A program made the position numbers and the translations under genes. From positions 1,116,001 to 1,180,000 of the forward strand of contig CAVRXL010000013.1 of NCBI GenBank assembly GCA_963725145.1: a DNA stretch of 64,000 bases, in the 5' to 3' direction. Positions 1-7,970 of this stretch are shown one piece after another (the first letter of the stretch is position 1; each line of letters opens with the position of its first letter). The notes beneath the pieces were generated by a model. The model saw only the letters and a list, made by a program, of their open reading frames with translations. It had not been told where the DNA came from and did no database searches. Origin of the DNA: DATAEE01 sp963725145. GTDB lineage: Bacteria; Acidobacteriota; Vicinamibacteria; Vicinamibacterales; 2-12-FULL-66-21.

Positions 1-462
1 GCCGTTCGGCGCGCGCGGGGCGACCATCGCCAGCGCCCCGAGAGCGAAGGCGATGTCGGTGGCCATCGCGATCGCCCATCCTCGAGACTCGGGTCCCGCG
101 CCGCTCGCCAGGAGATAGATCACCGCCGGCACCGCCATACCGCCGACTGCCGCGGCAATGGGAAGTGCCGCCTGGCGCGGGGACGAAAGCTCTCCCGCGA
201 TCAACTCCCGCTTGATCTCCAGACCGACGAGGAGGAAGAAGATCGCCATCAACCCGTCGTTGATCCACTGGTGAATGGTCAACGACAGGGCGTGCCCGGC
301 TCCGCCAACGGTGATCGTAGCCGCCCAGAGGTTGTGATAGGCGGTCGCCCAGGCGGAGTTGGCCGCCACGAGCGCGGCGCATGCGCAGGCGACGAGCAAC
401 GCCCCGCCCGCGGCCTCGGTCTTGAAAAACCTCTGGAAGGAACGCGTCACACGCGCGGCCAC
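1..462 (-). CDS. nhaA: Na+/H+ antiporter NhaA, N-terminal part (runs off the window)
   Basis: This is the first 154 residues of an inner-membrane sodium/proton antiporter, read leftward and cut by the window edge. The translation shows an N-terminal amphipathic stretch (SFQRFFKTEAAGG), a first membrane helix, and the family-typical segment INDGLMAIFFLLVGLEIKREL, followed by the TDIAFALGAL region that carries the conserved ATDIAFALG motif of NhaA. NhaA exchanges cytoplasmic Na+ for periplasmic protons for pH and salt homeostasis. The start is taken as GTG at 462 because it gives the usual short N-terminus; no good ribosome site is visible. The ion-binding aspartates of the C-terminal half lie outside the window. 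Confidence 0.93.
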   Translation of the reverse strand, partial: MAARVTRSFQRFFKTEAAGGALLVACACAALVAANSAWATAYHNLWAATITVGGAGHALSLTIHQWINDGLMAIFFLLVGLEIKRELIAGELSSPRQAALPIAAAVGGMAVPAVIYLLASGAGPESRGWAIAMATDIAFALGALAMVAPRAPNG

Positions 463-491
463 GCATGACCCCCGCAGGTGGCTCGACGCGA

Positions 492-1088
492 TTAGAACTT
501 GAAGACGATACCGCCGCTGAACCTGCCGAAGTCCAGCTTGTCTTCGTCAACAACGACATCCAGGTCGAACAGGTCGAAAGCGCTGAACGAGCGGAAATAC
601 CGAAAGTCGGCACGCGCGCCAACGTGTTCGCCGAAGAACACCATCAAGCCGCCACCGATGTCATAGCCGAAGTCGTTCTCGCCGTCCTCAAGCGAGGTGC
701 CACCGGTCACCTCCACGTTGCTCCTGATGACGCCGAGGCCGGCGAGGCCGTACGGCTGGATTGGACCGAACTTTGGCGCGAGCAGGAAGTGGCCAAAAAT
801 GGTGGTCACGCTTGTCTTTGTCACCGAGGTTTCACCAAAGAAACTGTCGATGAAGGCAAATTCGAGCTCGGCACCGACAATTCCTCCGACGGCTCCGAGC
901 GAGACGCCCCAGTTGAGGTTCTTGTCCTCGCAATCGGTGATTTCCGGGCATCCGGAATCCCCGCCGAAGTTGTAGCCGAGGAACGGATAGATGAAGGCCT
1001 GCGCGGCAGACTGGGTGGGAAAACAAAGCACGGCCGCCGCGACGACCGCGACCGTAAACATCGTTTTCGCACGAGCGAATGAAGTCAT
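492..1088 (-). CDS. Outer-membrane beta-barrel protein (OmpA/OprF-barrel type), unknown function
   Basis: A 198-residue exported protein. Residues 1-30 form a signal peptide ending in QSAAQA. The rest alternates short hydrophobic strands and turns rich in Gly and Asp, and ends in a phenylalanine (GGIVFKF), the classic C-terminal signature of an outer-membrane barrel recognised by BAM. Two cysteines (GCPEITDC) in the first loop could form a disulfide. The ATG at 1088 was chosen because GAAGG sits 7 nt upstream and a signal peptide follows directly; the frame is open further upstream but that part has no coding character. It is transcribed away from the five-gene operon at 1384. Function is not recognisable. 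Confidence 0.8.
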   Translation of the reverse strand: MTSFARAKTMFTVAVVAAAVLCFPTQSAAQAFIYPFLGYNFGGDSGCPEITDCEDKNLNWGVSLGAVGGIVGAELEFAFIDSFFGETSVTKTSVTTIFGHFLLAPKFGPIQPYGLAGLGVIRSNVEVTGGTSLEDGENDFGYDIGGGLMVFFGEHVGARADFRYFRSFSAFDLFDLDVVVDEDKLDFGRFSGGIVFKF

Positions 1089-1383
1089 GGGATCACCTTC
1101 GTCTCGGGAGCCATCCGGTTTTCCGGATTCTAACCGCCTTGACGGAGTCGAGCGATGAGACCAAAGTCCAATGGCGCGTCCGGGATGGCCGAGTATGCTG
1201 GCCGGACTTGCGAATGCCTGCTGTCTGGCCGGAGGCCCTCCGGAATAGTGGAGGCGCACCACGGAACCGATGTGGCACCGACCCCTTTCAGAGGTTTGAG
1301 GTCAACAACTTGTGGCCCACGGACACAGGTGTGTGTCGTGGCATTCGCTGTGCTGGCGGCAGAGCGAAGGTTAGGAGGCAGCT
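1089..1383. other. Divergent intergenic region with imperfect inverted repeat and a weak -24/-12 match
   Basis: No gene seen. The segment separates the leftward barrel gene from the rightward secreted-protein operon and must hold both promoters. An imperfect inverted repeat occupies 1317-1341 (CCACGGACAC against GTGTCGTGG, one base missing in the right arm). Its right edge overlaps TGGC at 1339 with TGC at 1351, a GG/GC spacing of 12 as in sigma-54 promoters but with a poor -14 base. AGGAGG at 1374 serves the downstream gene. Confidence 0.35.
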
Positions 1384-1959
1384 ATGAGGTCGACCCTGGT
1401 GAGAGCGTTGATGACCACTGGCATCATGGTGGCGGCGGTGGCGGCGAGCGCCGCGCTGAGCGCGCAATCTAAGACGATTCCCGGCGATGTCGTGACGCTC
1501 ACCGCAACCGTCGAGGCGATTGACCCGGCGACGCGCACGCTGACGGTGAAAGGCTCCGACGGGACCTTCAAGCCCATAACGGTTTCCAGGTCGGTGGAAC
1601 GGTTTAACGAGATCAAGGTGGGAGATACGATCACGGCGCGTTATTACGACAACATCGTCATTCGCGTGAAGCCCGCAGGCGAGGCAGCCGTCAATGAGAC
1701 CACGGCGGGGATGACCAAGGGAGGAGGCCCGAGTCCCGCGGGGACGGCCGCCTTGCAGACAACGCTCACGGCCACGATCGCCGCGATCGACCGCGACGTG
1801 CCGTCCATCACGTTCAAGGGCGAGAACGTGAAATGGAGCTACTCGTCGCGGGTCGCCGACAAGGCCGCCCTGGCCAAGGTCAAGGTCGGCGATCGCGTGG
1901 ACATCACGTGGACGGAGGCGGTGACCGTCTCCGTGACGTCGCCGGCGAAGAAGGATTGA
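1384..1959 (+). CDS. Secreted protein with two OB-like repeats, unknown function
   Basis: 191 residues with a signal peptide (about 1-28, ending SAALSAQS). The mature part holds two similar modules, roughly residues 36-95 and 120-188. Each has a T-x-T-A-T-[VI]-x-A-I-D start, a TLTVKG or SITFKG strand and a KVGD-[TR] turn, ending in ITARYYD or VDITWTE. This resembles the small beta-barrel repeats annotated as DUF5666-like in other proteins, but I cannot confirm the family. AGGAGG lies 5 nt before the ATG. It is the first gene of a close-packed operon (10 nt to the next gene), so it probably works in the periplasm or outer membrane with the barrel proteins downstream. Confidence 0.82.
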   Translation: MRSTLVRALMTTGIMVAAVAASAALSAQSKTIPGDVVTLTATVEAIDPATRTLTVKGSDGTFKPITVSRSVERFNEIKVGDTITARYYDNIVIRVKPAGEAAVNETTAGMTKGGGPSPAGTAALQTTLTATIAAIDRDVPSITFKGENVKWSYSSRVADKAALAKVKVGDRVDITWTEAVTVSVTSPAKKD

Positions 1960-1969
1960 AGGAAGAAGG

Positions 1970-3445
1970 ATGTTCAACCTGTTGACGTGTGTCCTGCTGG
2001 CTGGCGCTGCGCCTCTTGAAGCAAGGCCCGAGCAGGCTCTCTCCCGGCTGGACCGGCCAACGCCCTTGGTCATCCCAGCCCTCCAGCAACCATTCGATTG
2101 GAAGGCCGAGCGCCGCGCCTGCGAAGGCTGCCCCCGGCGGAGCGTGGGCAGGGCCCTGTTCCAGACGACGATGATCAACGTCTTCTACGAGGCCGCAAAC
2201 CTGATACGCGGTCAGGACACGGCAAAGATCACTCCGAAAACCTGGTGGGACAACATGGAGCAGGGATGGGTCTGGGACCTGGACGACTTCGTGGTCAACC
2301 AGGTCGGCCATCCCTATCAGGGGAACAACTACTTCACGTCGGGCCGCTCCAATGGCATGAGCTTCTACGAGTCGGCGGCGCTGACCGCCTTCGGCAGCAG
2401 CACGTGGGAATACTACGGCGAGACGAACTTCCCCTCGGTGAACGACTTCATCAACACGACGCTCGGCGGCATCGCCCTCGGCGAGATGTTCTACCGCGCG
2501 GCGTGGCTCGTGCGCGACACCAGGGCGACCGGGCGTGGCCGTCTGTGGCGCGAGATCGGTGCGACCGTCCTGGATCCCGTGACTGGCTACAACCGCTTCC
2601 GCACCGGGGACGCGAAGCGCCTCTACGACAAGCCCGCCGACATGGTGCCGTCGACGCTCGCCGGTTTAGCATCGGTAGGCGTGCTCTGGCGAGGCTCCGA
2701 GACCCGCGCGATCGACGCAGCCGGCCAGCCGTTCCTGGAAATGGACTTGTTGTACGGGGATCCTCAGACCGGGCAGAGCCGAACGCCGTATGACGCGTTC
2801 GGAGTGAGGCTTCGCTTCGGCGGCGGCAGCTCCTTCAGCGAGGCCCGAGTGCGCGGGCGGCTGCTGGGGCAGCCGCTGGGCGGCGGCAAGATGCAGTTCA
2901 CCGTCGTGCAGAGCTACGACTTTCAGAAAAACGACGCCTACGCCACCGGCGCGCAGTCCTTCGATGTGGCCATTGGAACGACGCAGCCGCTGTCGTCACG
3001 GAGCAATGTCTGGCTCATGGGATGGGGAGGCTTGACGGTGCTGGGCGCTGTCGATTCGCTCCCGCTCGGCATCACCGAGCGCCCAGAAGAGCCAGAAGAG
3101 CCAGAGGAACCTGGCGCCGGGCAGGGCGTCTCGGAGGGACCTCGCTTCTACGACTACGGCCCCGGCGCGACTTTCGGCGGCCTCGCGCACTTCTCCCGCG
3201 ACCGCCGTGTGTTCGCTGCGTTCATGTACGAGGGACGGCATCTCTACTCGCTGGACGGCGTGCGCGCCAACCACTTCCTGCAGCGGATGCGCCTGGATCT
3301 GTTGCTGCCTCTGCGTGGCTCGCTCGGTTTCGGCGTGTCCGGAGAGTATTTCTTCCGTCAGAGCTTCTATCAGGACGCGGATCGCACGCAGGTGGAATAT
3401 CGCTATCCCCAGTTCCGCACGTTTTTCACGTGGAGCATCGAGTGA
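1970..3445 (+). CDS. DUF3943 domain outer-membrane-associated protein
   Basis: 491 residues. A short signal peptide (about 1-18) is followed by a DUF3943-type region (about 65-190) recognised by the segments WWDNMEQGWVWDLDDF, NQVGHPYQGNNYF and NTTLGGIALGEMFYR. The remainder (about 215-491) is rich in beta strands and probably forms a barrel or a large periplasmic beta domain. An unusual acidic/proline repeat, EEPEEPEEP, lies near residue 373 and looks like a small tandem expansion in a loop. The ATG follows GGAAGAAGG with 3-4 nt spacing. The stop overlaps the GTG start of the next gene (GTGA at 3442-3445), indicating translational coupling. The biochemical role of DUF3943 is unknown. Confidence 0.85.
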   Translation: MFNLLTCVLLAGAAPLEARPEQALSRLDRPTPLVIPALQQPFDWKAERRACEGCPRRSVGRALFQTTMINVFYEAANLIRGQDTAKITPKTWWDNMEQGWVWDLDDFVVNQVGHPYQGNNYFTSGRSNGMSFYESAALTAFGSSTWEYYGETNFPSVNDFINTTLGGIALGEMFYRAAWLVRDTRATGRGRLWREIGATVLDPVTGYNRFRTGDAKRLYDKPADMVPSTLAGLASVGVLWRGSETRAIDAAGQPFLEMDLLYGDPQTGQSRTPYDAFGVRLRFGGGSSFSEARVRGRLLGQPLGGGKMQFTVVQSYDFQKNDAYATGAQSFDVAIGTTQPLSSRSNVWLMGWGGLTVLGAVDSLPLGITERPEEPEEPEEPGAGQGVSEGPRFYDYGPGATFGGLAHFSRDRRVFAAFMYEGRHLYSLDGVRANHFLQRMRLDLLLPLRGSLGFGVSGEYFFRQSFYQDADRTQVEYRYPQFRTFFTWSIE

Positions 3446-4071
3446 GCCGCCGGCTGCGCGCCGAACTCTGCTGCGGTCTGTTGCTTGCCTGGCTGGCGCC
3501 GTCGGTGGTGGCCGCGCAGTCGGCGCCCGTCGCGGCACCAGCCGTGCCCCGTGACGAGGCCGCGGAGGCGTCGAGGCTGTGGCTCGTGGCCGGCGGCACG
3601 TTTGCCACCGTCCGCGGCGACTGTCAGACGTGCGAAGAGGACTTCCCCTACCGTCACTCAGGGGGCATCCTCGCCAATGTCGGGTATCGCGTGAACGACC
3701 GCATGGACGTCGGTGGCGAGCTGTTCTGGACGCCGATGGATTCCGCGCAGGGGCAAATTCGAACCACTCATATCGACGCCGTGGCGCAGTTCCGGCCGTG
3801 GGCCTCGCAGGGCTTCTTCGTGAAGGGGGGCACCGGCATGGCCTTCGTCCGCAACTGGGTGGATGCGATCGGCCCGGATCCGATCAACTCGAAGGCCTGG
3901 TCGGTGGTCATCGGCGGCGGCTGGGTCTTTCGGCCGGCCGCTCGCGTCGGGCTCCAGGTGTTCGGCGCGCAGCACGTCGCGGCGCTCGGCGATCTGCAGA
4001 CAGCCGAGGAAGACATTCCGGACGTGGTGGGCAACTTCTGGACGCTCGGCGTCGCGATTGTCATTCGGTAA
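3442..4071 (+). CDS. Outer-membrane beta-barrel protein
   Basis: 209 residues starting at the GTG that overlaps the previous stop. It has a signal peptide of about 27 residues (SVVAAQS), then a compact barrel pattern of alternating strands (GGILANVGYRV, DVGGELFWTP, FFVKGGTGMAF, WSVVIGGGWVF) closing with GVAIVIR. Two cysteines in CQTCEED near the mature N-terminus are a possible metal or disulfide site. The in-frame extension upstream of 3442 lies inside the DUF3943 gene and is not used here. Third gene of the operon; the next ATG is 4 nt beyond the stop. It is probably an eight-stranded OmpW/OmpA-like barrel, but the ligand is unknown. Confidence 0.8.
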   Translation: MSRRLRAELCCGLLLAWLAPSVVAAQSAPVAAPAVPRDEAAEASRLWLVAGGTFATVRGDCQTCEEDFPYRHSGGILANVGYRVNDRMDVGGELFWTPMDSAQGQIRTTHIDAVAQFRPWASQGFFVKGGTGMAFVRNWVDAIGPDPINSKAWSVVIGGGWVFRPAARVGLQVFGAQHVAALGDLQTAEEDIPDVVGNFWTLGVAIVIR

Positions 4072-4075
4072 GGGT

Positions 4076-4864
4076 ATGCGCGCAGCGTGTGCCGTACTCC
4101 TCTTGCTTGGAGGCTCCGAACCCGCCGCAGCACAAGGCCTCGACTTCACGTTCTTCATCGGCCGGGCGTTCCCGATCTACGACGAGCGGCTGACGCTCCG
4201 GCCGTCCACACCGACAGTGCCTGGCGTGGACATCACGGTGGACGGATCGCCGCTTCTCGAGGCGGACGGCGGTCCAGTCGTCGGGGGCGCGGTCGCGTTC
4301 GAGTGGGGCGTTCTCGGCATCGAGGGCCGGCTCGATGGAACCGACGTGGCGTTCGACCTGACCGGCGCCAGATACAATCTCCGCGGCACGCAGCCGCCGT
4401 TCGAAGGCGTCACGGCGAGCATCACGATTTCCGACGGTACCTTCGAGGCCGATCGCATCTGGATCATGTCGGGGAACGTGAGGGTCCGCACTCCAGGTCC
4501 GATTGCCCTCATCGCCTCCGGCGGCCTGAGCTATCTCCCGGACATCACCGTGACAGGGTCCATTCCGATTCGGGTGGAGGTCTCGGGCGTCCAGGTGCCT
4601 GATTTCAACGCGAGGCTCACGCTCCGCGGGGTGCCAGGCCAGTCCGAAGACCGGTGGGGCGTCAATGGCGGGGTCGGCCTGCGGTTCGGCGGACGCGTGG
4701 CGCTGATGGGCGAGGTTCGCGTCTTCTACTTCCAGGACTACGAGTTACGTTTCGGCGCCGAAAGCAGCGGGGATATCCTGGACGAAGTGCTGTCCGGGCT
4801 TGCGCCTGTCCGCTTCGACCCGATCTTCATAAACGCGCAGGCTGGCGTGACGTTCAAGTTTTGA
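4076..4864 (+). CDS. Outer-membrane beta-barrel protein
   Basis: 262 residues. The signal peptide (about 1-19, ending PAAAQG) is followed by a beta-rich protein with alternating hydrophobic strands and a terminal phenylalanine (AGVTFKF), the BAM signature. Segments such as VGGAVAFEWGVLGIEGRL and WGVNGGVGLRFGG are typical barrel strands. Start ATG at 4076, with the weak ribosome site AAGGG at its back, gives a signal peptide at once. The final codons TTT TGA overlap a TTG that starts the following enzyme, so the two are coupled. Fourth gene of the operon; not assignable to a named porin family by eye. Confidence 0.8.
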   Translation: MRAACAVLLLLGGSEPAAAQGLDFTFFIGRAFPIYDERLTLRPSTPTVPGVDITVDGSPLLEADGGPVVGGAVAFEWGVLGIEGRLDGTDVAFDLTGARYNLRGTQPPFEGVTASITISDGTFEADRIWIMSGNVRVRTPGPIALIASGGLSYLPDITVTGSIPIRVEVSGVQVPDFNARLTLRGVPGQSEDRWGVNGGVGLRFGGRVALMGEVRVFYFQDYELRFGAESSGDILDEVLSGLAPVRFDPIFINAQAGVTFKF

Positions 4865-5967
4865 AGCCGATACTCCCCGCGCTCATCGTTGTCGCAGCCT
4901 CTGTCGCGGCCTCTGCCGATAGTCGTGACGCCGCGCCCAACGCCGCGCCGCTGTCCTGTCGAGAGATCGTGGCCTCCACCGGTCGTCTGCCGCGCTCGGC
5001 CGTGCGGTGGTACGAACAGGAAGGCACGCGCTCTCGTGCGACGCTCGATGCGTGGTGCCGCGGGGTGGGGCCGATCGTCTATCAATCGCAGCCGGCGAGC
5101 GAATCGAACGACCTGACGCCGGTCCACGCAGTCGAACCGATTGCCGTCGTCAGCTGGAACGTCAACGTCGGCGCCGGGAACCTCTCGGAGTTCGTGGCGG
5201 ACTTGCGCGCGGGGGAGTGGTCGGACGGGCGCCGCGTGGAACATTTCGTTCTGCTGCTGCAGGAGGCGCTCCGTACAGGGGATGCCGTTCCGGCGCGCGG
5301 CCCGTCGCAGGCCGGCGCGCGCCGGCTCCTCCGCAGCCCGCCGCGCGTCGACATCGTCTCTTTCGCCCGCGAGCACCAGCTGTCGCTGCTCTATGTGCCG
5401 TCGATGCGGAACGGCCTCGACGCGAGCGACCCGGCTGAAGATCGCGGCAACGCGATCCTCTCGACGTTACCGCTTCTCGCCCCAGGCGCGGTCGAGCTGC
5501 CCTTCGCCCGCCAGCGGCGCGTCGCGGCTCTGGCAATGCTGAGTGGACTAGGTGATGGCGAGCCGCTCGGGGTTGCGTCGATCCATCTCGACCCGTTCGT
5601 CAGCCCGAAACGATTGTGGGTGTTCGGCGCCTCGGGCGCGCGCGGTCGGCAGGCGCGTGCGCTCGCGGAGGTCCTTCCGCCGCGCGGGCCGGTCGTCGTC
5701 GGGGGCGACTTCAACACCTGGCTCGGGACCGGCGAGACCGCGCTTCGGGAGATGGCGCAGATCACCGGCCAGCCGGCACAGGCGCGTGAAGGCACGTACG
5801 CCACCGGCGCGGTCCTCGACTATCTCTTCTTTCGGACGCCGTCGTCATGGCGCGCGAGCTACGAACGCGCCGGTGACACGTACGGGTCCGATCACTATCC
5901 GCTGATAGGCTGGATCAGCCCGGCTCAGAGCTCACGAGACTTCGAACGATCCCCATTCGTCCGCTGA
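4861..5967 (+). CDS. Exported endonuclease/exonuclease/phosphatase-fold hydrolase
   Basis: 368 residues starting at TTG 4861, which overlaps the previous stop and gives a good signal peptide (about 1-18). Frame-extended starts further upstream would lie deep inside the barrel gene. The EEP (DNase I-like) catalytic set is present: SWNVN near residue 98, LLQEA near 132-136 (the metal-binding Glu), GGDFNTW near 281-287, and SDHYPL near 343, with an LDYLF strand before it. The family uses Mg2+ to cleave phosphodiesters in nucleic acids, phosphoinositides or sphingomyelin; the substrate cannot be told here. As the last gene of an outer-membrane operon it is probably periplasmic or secreted, with a role in phosphate or nucleic-acid scavenging as one option. 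Confidence 0.85.
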   Translation: MKPILPALIVVAASVAASADSRDAAPNAAPLSCREIVASTGRLPRSAVRWYEQEGTRSRATLDAWCRGVGPIVYQSQPASESNDLTPVHAVEPIAVVSWNVNVGAGNLSEFVADLRAGEWSDGRRVEHFVLLLQEALRTGDAVPARGPSQAGARRLLRSPPRVDIVSFAREHQLSLLYVPSMRNGLDASDPAEDRGNAILSTLPLLAPGAVELPFARQRRVAALAMLSGLGDGEPLGVASIHLDPFVSPKRLWVFGASGARGRQARALAEVLPPRGPVVVGGDFNTWLGTGETALREMAQITGQPAQAREGTYATGAVLDYLFFRTPSSWRASYERAGDTYGSDHYPLIGWISPAQSSRDFERSPFVR

Positions 5968-6033
5968 AAGAGCTGGCGGAGAAAGGCTCGTGTCGGCCGC
6001 GTCAATCCGGCGCCCAGCCCTGATTCCGGGCGG

Positions 6034-6801
6034 TCAGAAGAGCGTGAAGCAGCTCTCGATCGCCGTGTTGTTGCCCCGGGTCGTCCGCGCGATGATCTCG
6101 AACTTGAACTCGTTTCCACGGCTCGTGACGAGCTGCGGAATGTCAACGCGGGTCACGTTCGGCGGCAGGTCCAGGCTCAACGTCAGGTTGGACCGCTCGA
6201 CGAACAGCTGATACTTGGCGATTGTCACCGGTCCCTTCTTGCCAAGTTCTGGGTGCGACGCCGTAACCGGATCCCACTGGATGACGACCGGCGGGCGAAC
6301 CTGAGGTAGGACGGCATCGCAGTTTTCGGCAGCGGGCAGGCCCGATACGAGAACGTTCTCGGGCGGTGCTGCGAGCACATGTGACAGCGTCGCGACGCCC
6401 TCGATCTCGGCGCCATCTTGTGCGCGCGCTTCGATCTCATACCGTCCCTCAGGGAACCGGCGGAAGAACCGCGCGGGCGACAATTCATCAAACGGCGGTT
6501 CGGCGCTCTCGAAAGCGAGCTGCGTCAGCCCCTGAGCGCTCAACCTGCCGCGAGCAATGAGATCCAGCAGCGGGAACTCTCCCGGGCCTTCGATCTCCAG
6601 CCGTGTCCACGTCTCCCCATCAATTGCTGCGTGCAGCCCGAGGTCACCATCGGTGTGGTTCAACTCGACGAAGATCTCGGCTTGAGCAAACCGGCGCGGG
6701 CTGGTGGTCTGAGCCCCGGGCACGGCAGTTACCGCGACCGCGGCGCCTGCGACAACGGCGATCCAACCTCCCACCCACAACTTCCTTCGCTGTTCGTTCA
6801 T
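6034..6801 (-). CDS. Membrane-anchored or secreted beta-sandwich protein, unknown function
   Basis: 255 residues starting at an ATG preceded by AGGAGGTCAC. An N-terminal hydrophobic segment (about 9-30) is a signal anchor or signal peptide (AVTAVPGAQ). The rest is beta-rich with an Ig/fibronectin-like look: FVELNHTDGDLGLHAAIDG, an FFRRFPEGRYEIEA strand, and later VVIQWDPVTASHPEL and VTIAKYQLFVE, which resemble a fibronectin type III module (W-x-P plus a Y-x-[LV] strand). A single pair of cysteines (ENCD, ESCF) could be bridged. It converges with the EEP enzyme gene and diverges from the gene at 6912. No enzyme motif is seen. Confidence 0.75.
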   Translation of the reverse strand: MNEQRRKLWVGGWIAVVAGAAVAVTAVPGAQTTSPRRFAQAEIFVELNHTDGDLGLHAAIDGETWTRLEIEGPGEFPLLDLIARGRLSAQGLTQLAFESAEPPFDELSPARFFRRFPEGRYEIEARAQDGAEIEGVATLSHVLAAPPENVLVSGLPAAENCDAVLPQVRPPVVIQWDPVTASHPELGKKGPVTIAKYQLFVERSNLTLSLDLPPNVTRVDIPQLVTSRGNEFKFEIIARTTRGNNTAIESCFTLF

Positions 6802-6911
6802 GTGACCTCCTACGCAACGGCGGTTAGACGCCGCCGCGCGCGGCAATCCTTTTTTCGAGCGGCGCGAAGGATCCGAGCCAGCCGGACCGTCAAAGAAGCC
6901 GGGAGGTGTTC

Positions 6912-7331
6912 ATGTGCAGGAAGCTCATCGCGCTGCTGGTCGCCTGGTCCCTTCCAGGCGTGGCCGTCGCGGGGCCGCTCAAGGACGCGGCTGAAAAAGC
7001 CGGGCGTGAACTCGCGCGTGCCCGACAGAACGTCGAAGGCCGGAGCTCCGCGCGTCTATGGACCGGAGTGGCCCTGCTGGCCGGAGGGGGTGTGCTGACC
7101 ACGCTCGGCGCCGTCGAGATCGGAGACGACGAGACCGGCCCGGATGACGGCGAGGACCTCAACGACTCGGACGACGGCGAGGACAGCGACGGGGTGAACA
7201 AGGCGCTCGTCGGCGGCGGGATCGCGGCCGCGGCGCTTGGCGGCGTGATCTTGCTGACGGGCCGGAAAACGGGTCCGAGCGTCTCGCTGCGGCGGAACGG
7301 CATCGTCGTCAAGCACACCGTCCGATTCTGA
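6912..7331 (+). CDS. Small exported protein with acidic stretch and one membrane segment
   Basis: 139 residues. GGGAGG sits 5 nt before the ATG at 6912; the GTG two codons earlier overlaps that site and is rejected. A signal peptide (about 1-21, VAVAG) precedes a helical KDAAEKAGRELARARQ stretch, then a glycine-rich hydrophobic segment (about 53-68). A strongly acidic Asp/Glu/Gly/Ser region (about 71-95) follows, then a second glycine-rich hydrophobic segment (about 101-115). The acidic stretch may bind Ca2+ or be a flexible linker. It lies just upstream of the ECF sigma gene and may belong to the same signalling unit, but no function is known. Confidence 0.65.
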   Translation: MCRKLIALLVAWSLPGVAVAGPLKDAAEKAGRELARARQNVEGRSSARLWTGVALLAGGGVLTTLGAVEIGDDETGPDDGEDLNDSDDGEDSDGVNKALVGGGIAAAALGGVILLTGRKTGPSVSLRRNGIVVKHTVRF

Positions 7332-7358
7332 CCGGCCGGTCCAGAGTATCGTGCTGAC

Positions 7359-7970
7359 GTGAGCGACGCGCCGCTCGTCCGGCGAGTGTGTGCAGGCGAG
7401 GAAGCGGCATTCGACGAGTTCTTTGCGTTGTACTTCCCCCGTCTGTACCGCTTCGCGATCGCGCGTCTGAACGGCAACGAAGACGCCTCGCAAGAAGTCG
7501 TCCAGCGCACGTTGATACGCGCCATCGACCGCCTGCATACGTTCAGAGGTGATGCTGCGTTGCTTACGTGGTTGTGCACGTTGTGCAGGCACGAGATCGC
7601 GGAGTGGATCGCACGTGAGGGGCGTGGCCGGGCAGTCTCGCTGTCGGACGAGCAGGAGGCGTCGCGTCTCGCGCTCGACAGGCTTGCAGCGGACAACATC
7701 GATGGTCCTGACAATGCGCTGCACCGCCGTGAAGTGACTCGACTCGTTCACTCCGTGCTCGATCACCTGCCCGATCGGTATGGCGACGTGCTCGAGTGGA
7801 AGTATCTCGAGGAGCTGCCGGTCGATGAAATCGCCGGCCGGCTCGGTCTCGGATACAAGGCGGCGGAGTCGCTGCTGACGCGGGCGCGCGCGGCGTTTCG
7901 CGACAGCTTCTCGCGCCTTGCAGTGGGCTGGCCAACGCGGGGTCGGGCCCGGCCTGGAGAGGAATCGTGA
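7359..7970 (+). CDS. ECF RNA polymerase sigma factor
   Basis: 203 residues. Region 2 (about 20-90) shows FFALYFPRLYRFAIARL, the core-binding and -10 recognition segment, with EDASQEVVQRTLIRA and the FRGDAALLTWLCTLCRHEI motif. Region 4 (about 130-185) shows LDHLPDRYGDVLEWKYLEELPVDEI followed by a helix-turn-helix. It would direct RNA polymerase to a small envelope regulon. The start is GTG at 7359. The last codons overlap the next gene (ATGA-type overlap at 7967-7970), which encodes a FecR-like protein, and the third gene is a TonB-dependent transducer. This is the layout of cell-surface signalling systems, so the sigma factor is probably held inactive by the FecR-like partner until the receptor is engaged. 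Confidence 0.93.
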   Translation: MSDAPLVRRVCAGEEAAFDEFFALYFPRLYRFAIARLNGNEDASQEVVQRTLIRAIDRLHTFRGDAALLTWLCTLCRHEIAEWIAREGRGRAVSLSDEQEASRLALDRLAADNIDGPDNALHRREVTRLVHSVLDHLPDRYGDVLEWKYLEELPVDEIAGRLGLGYKAAESLLTRARAAFRDSFSRLAVGWPTRGRARPGEES

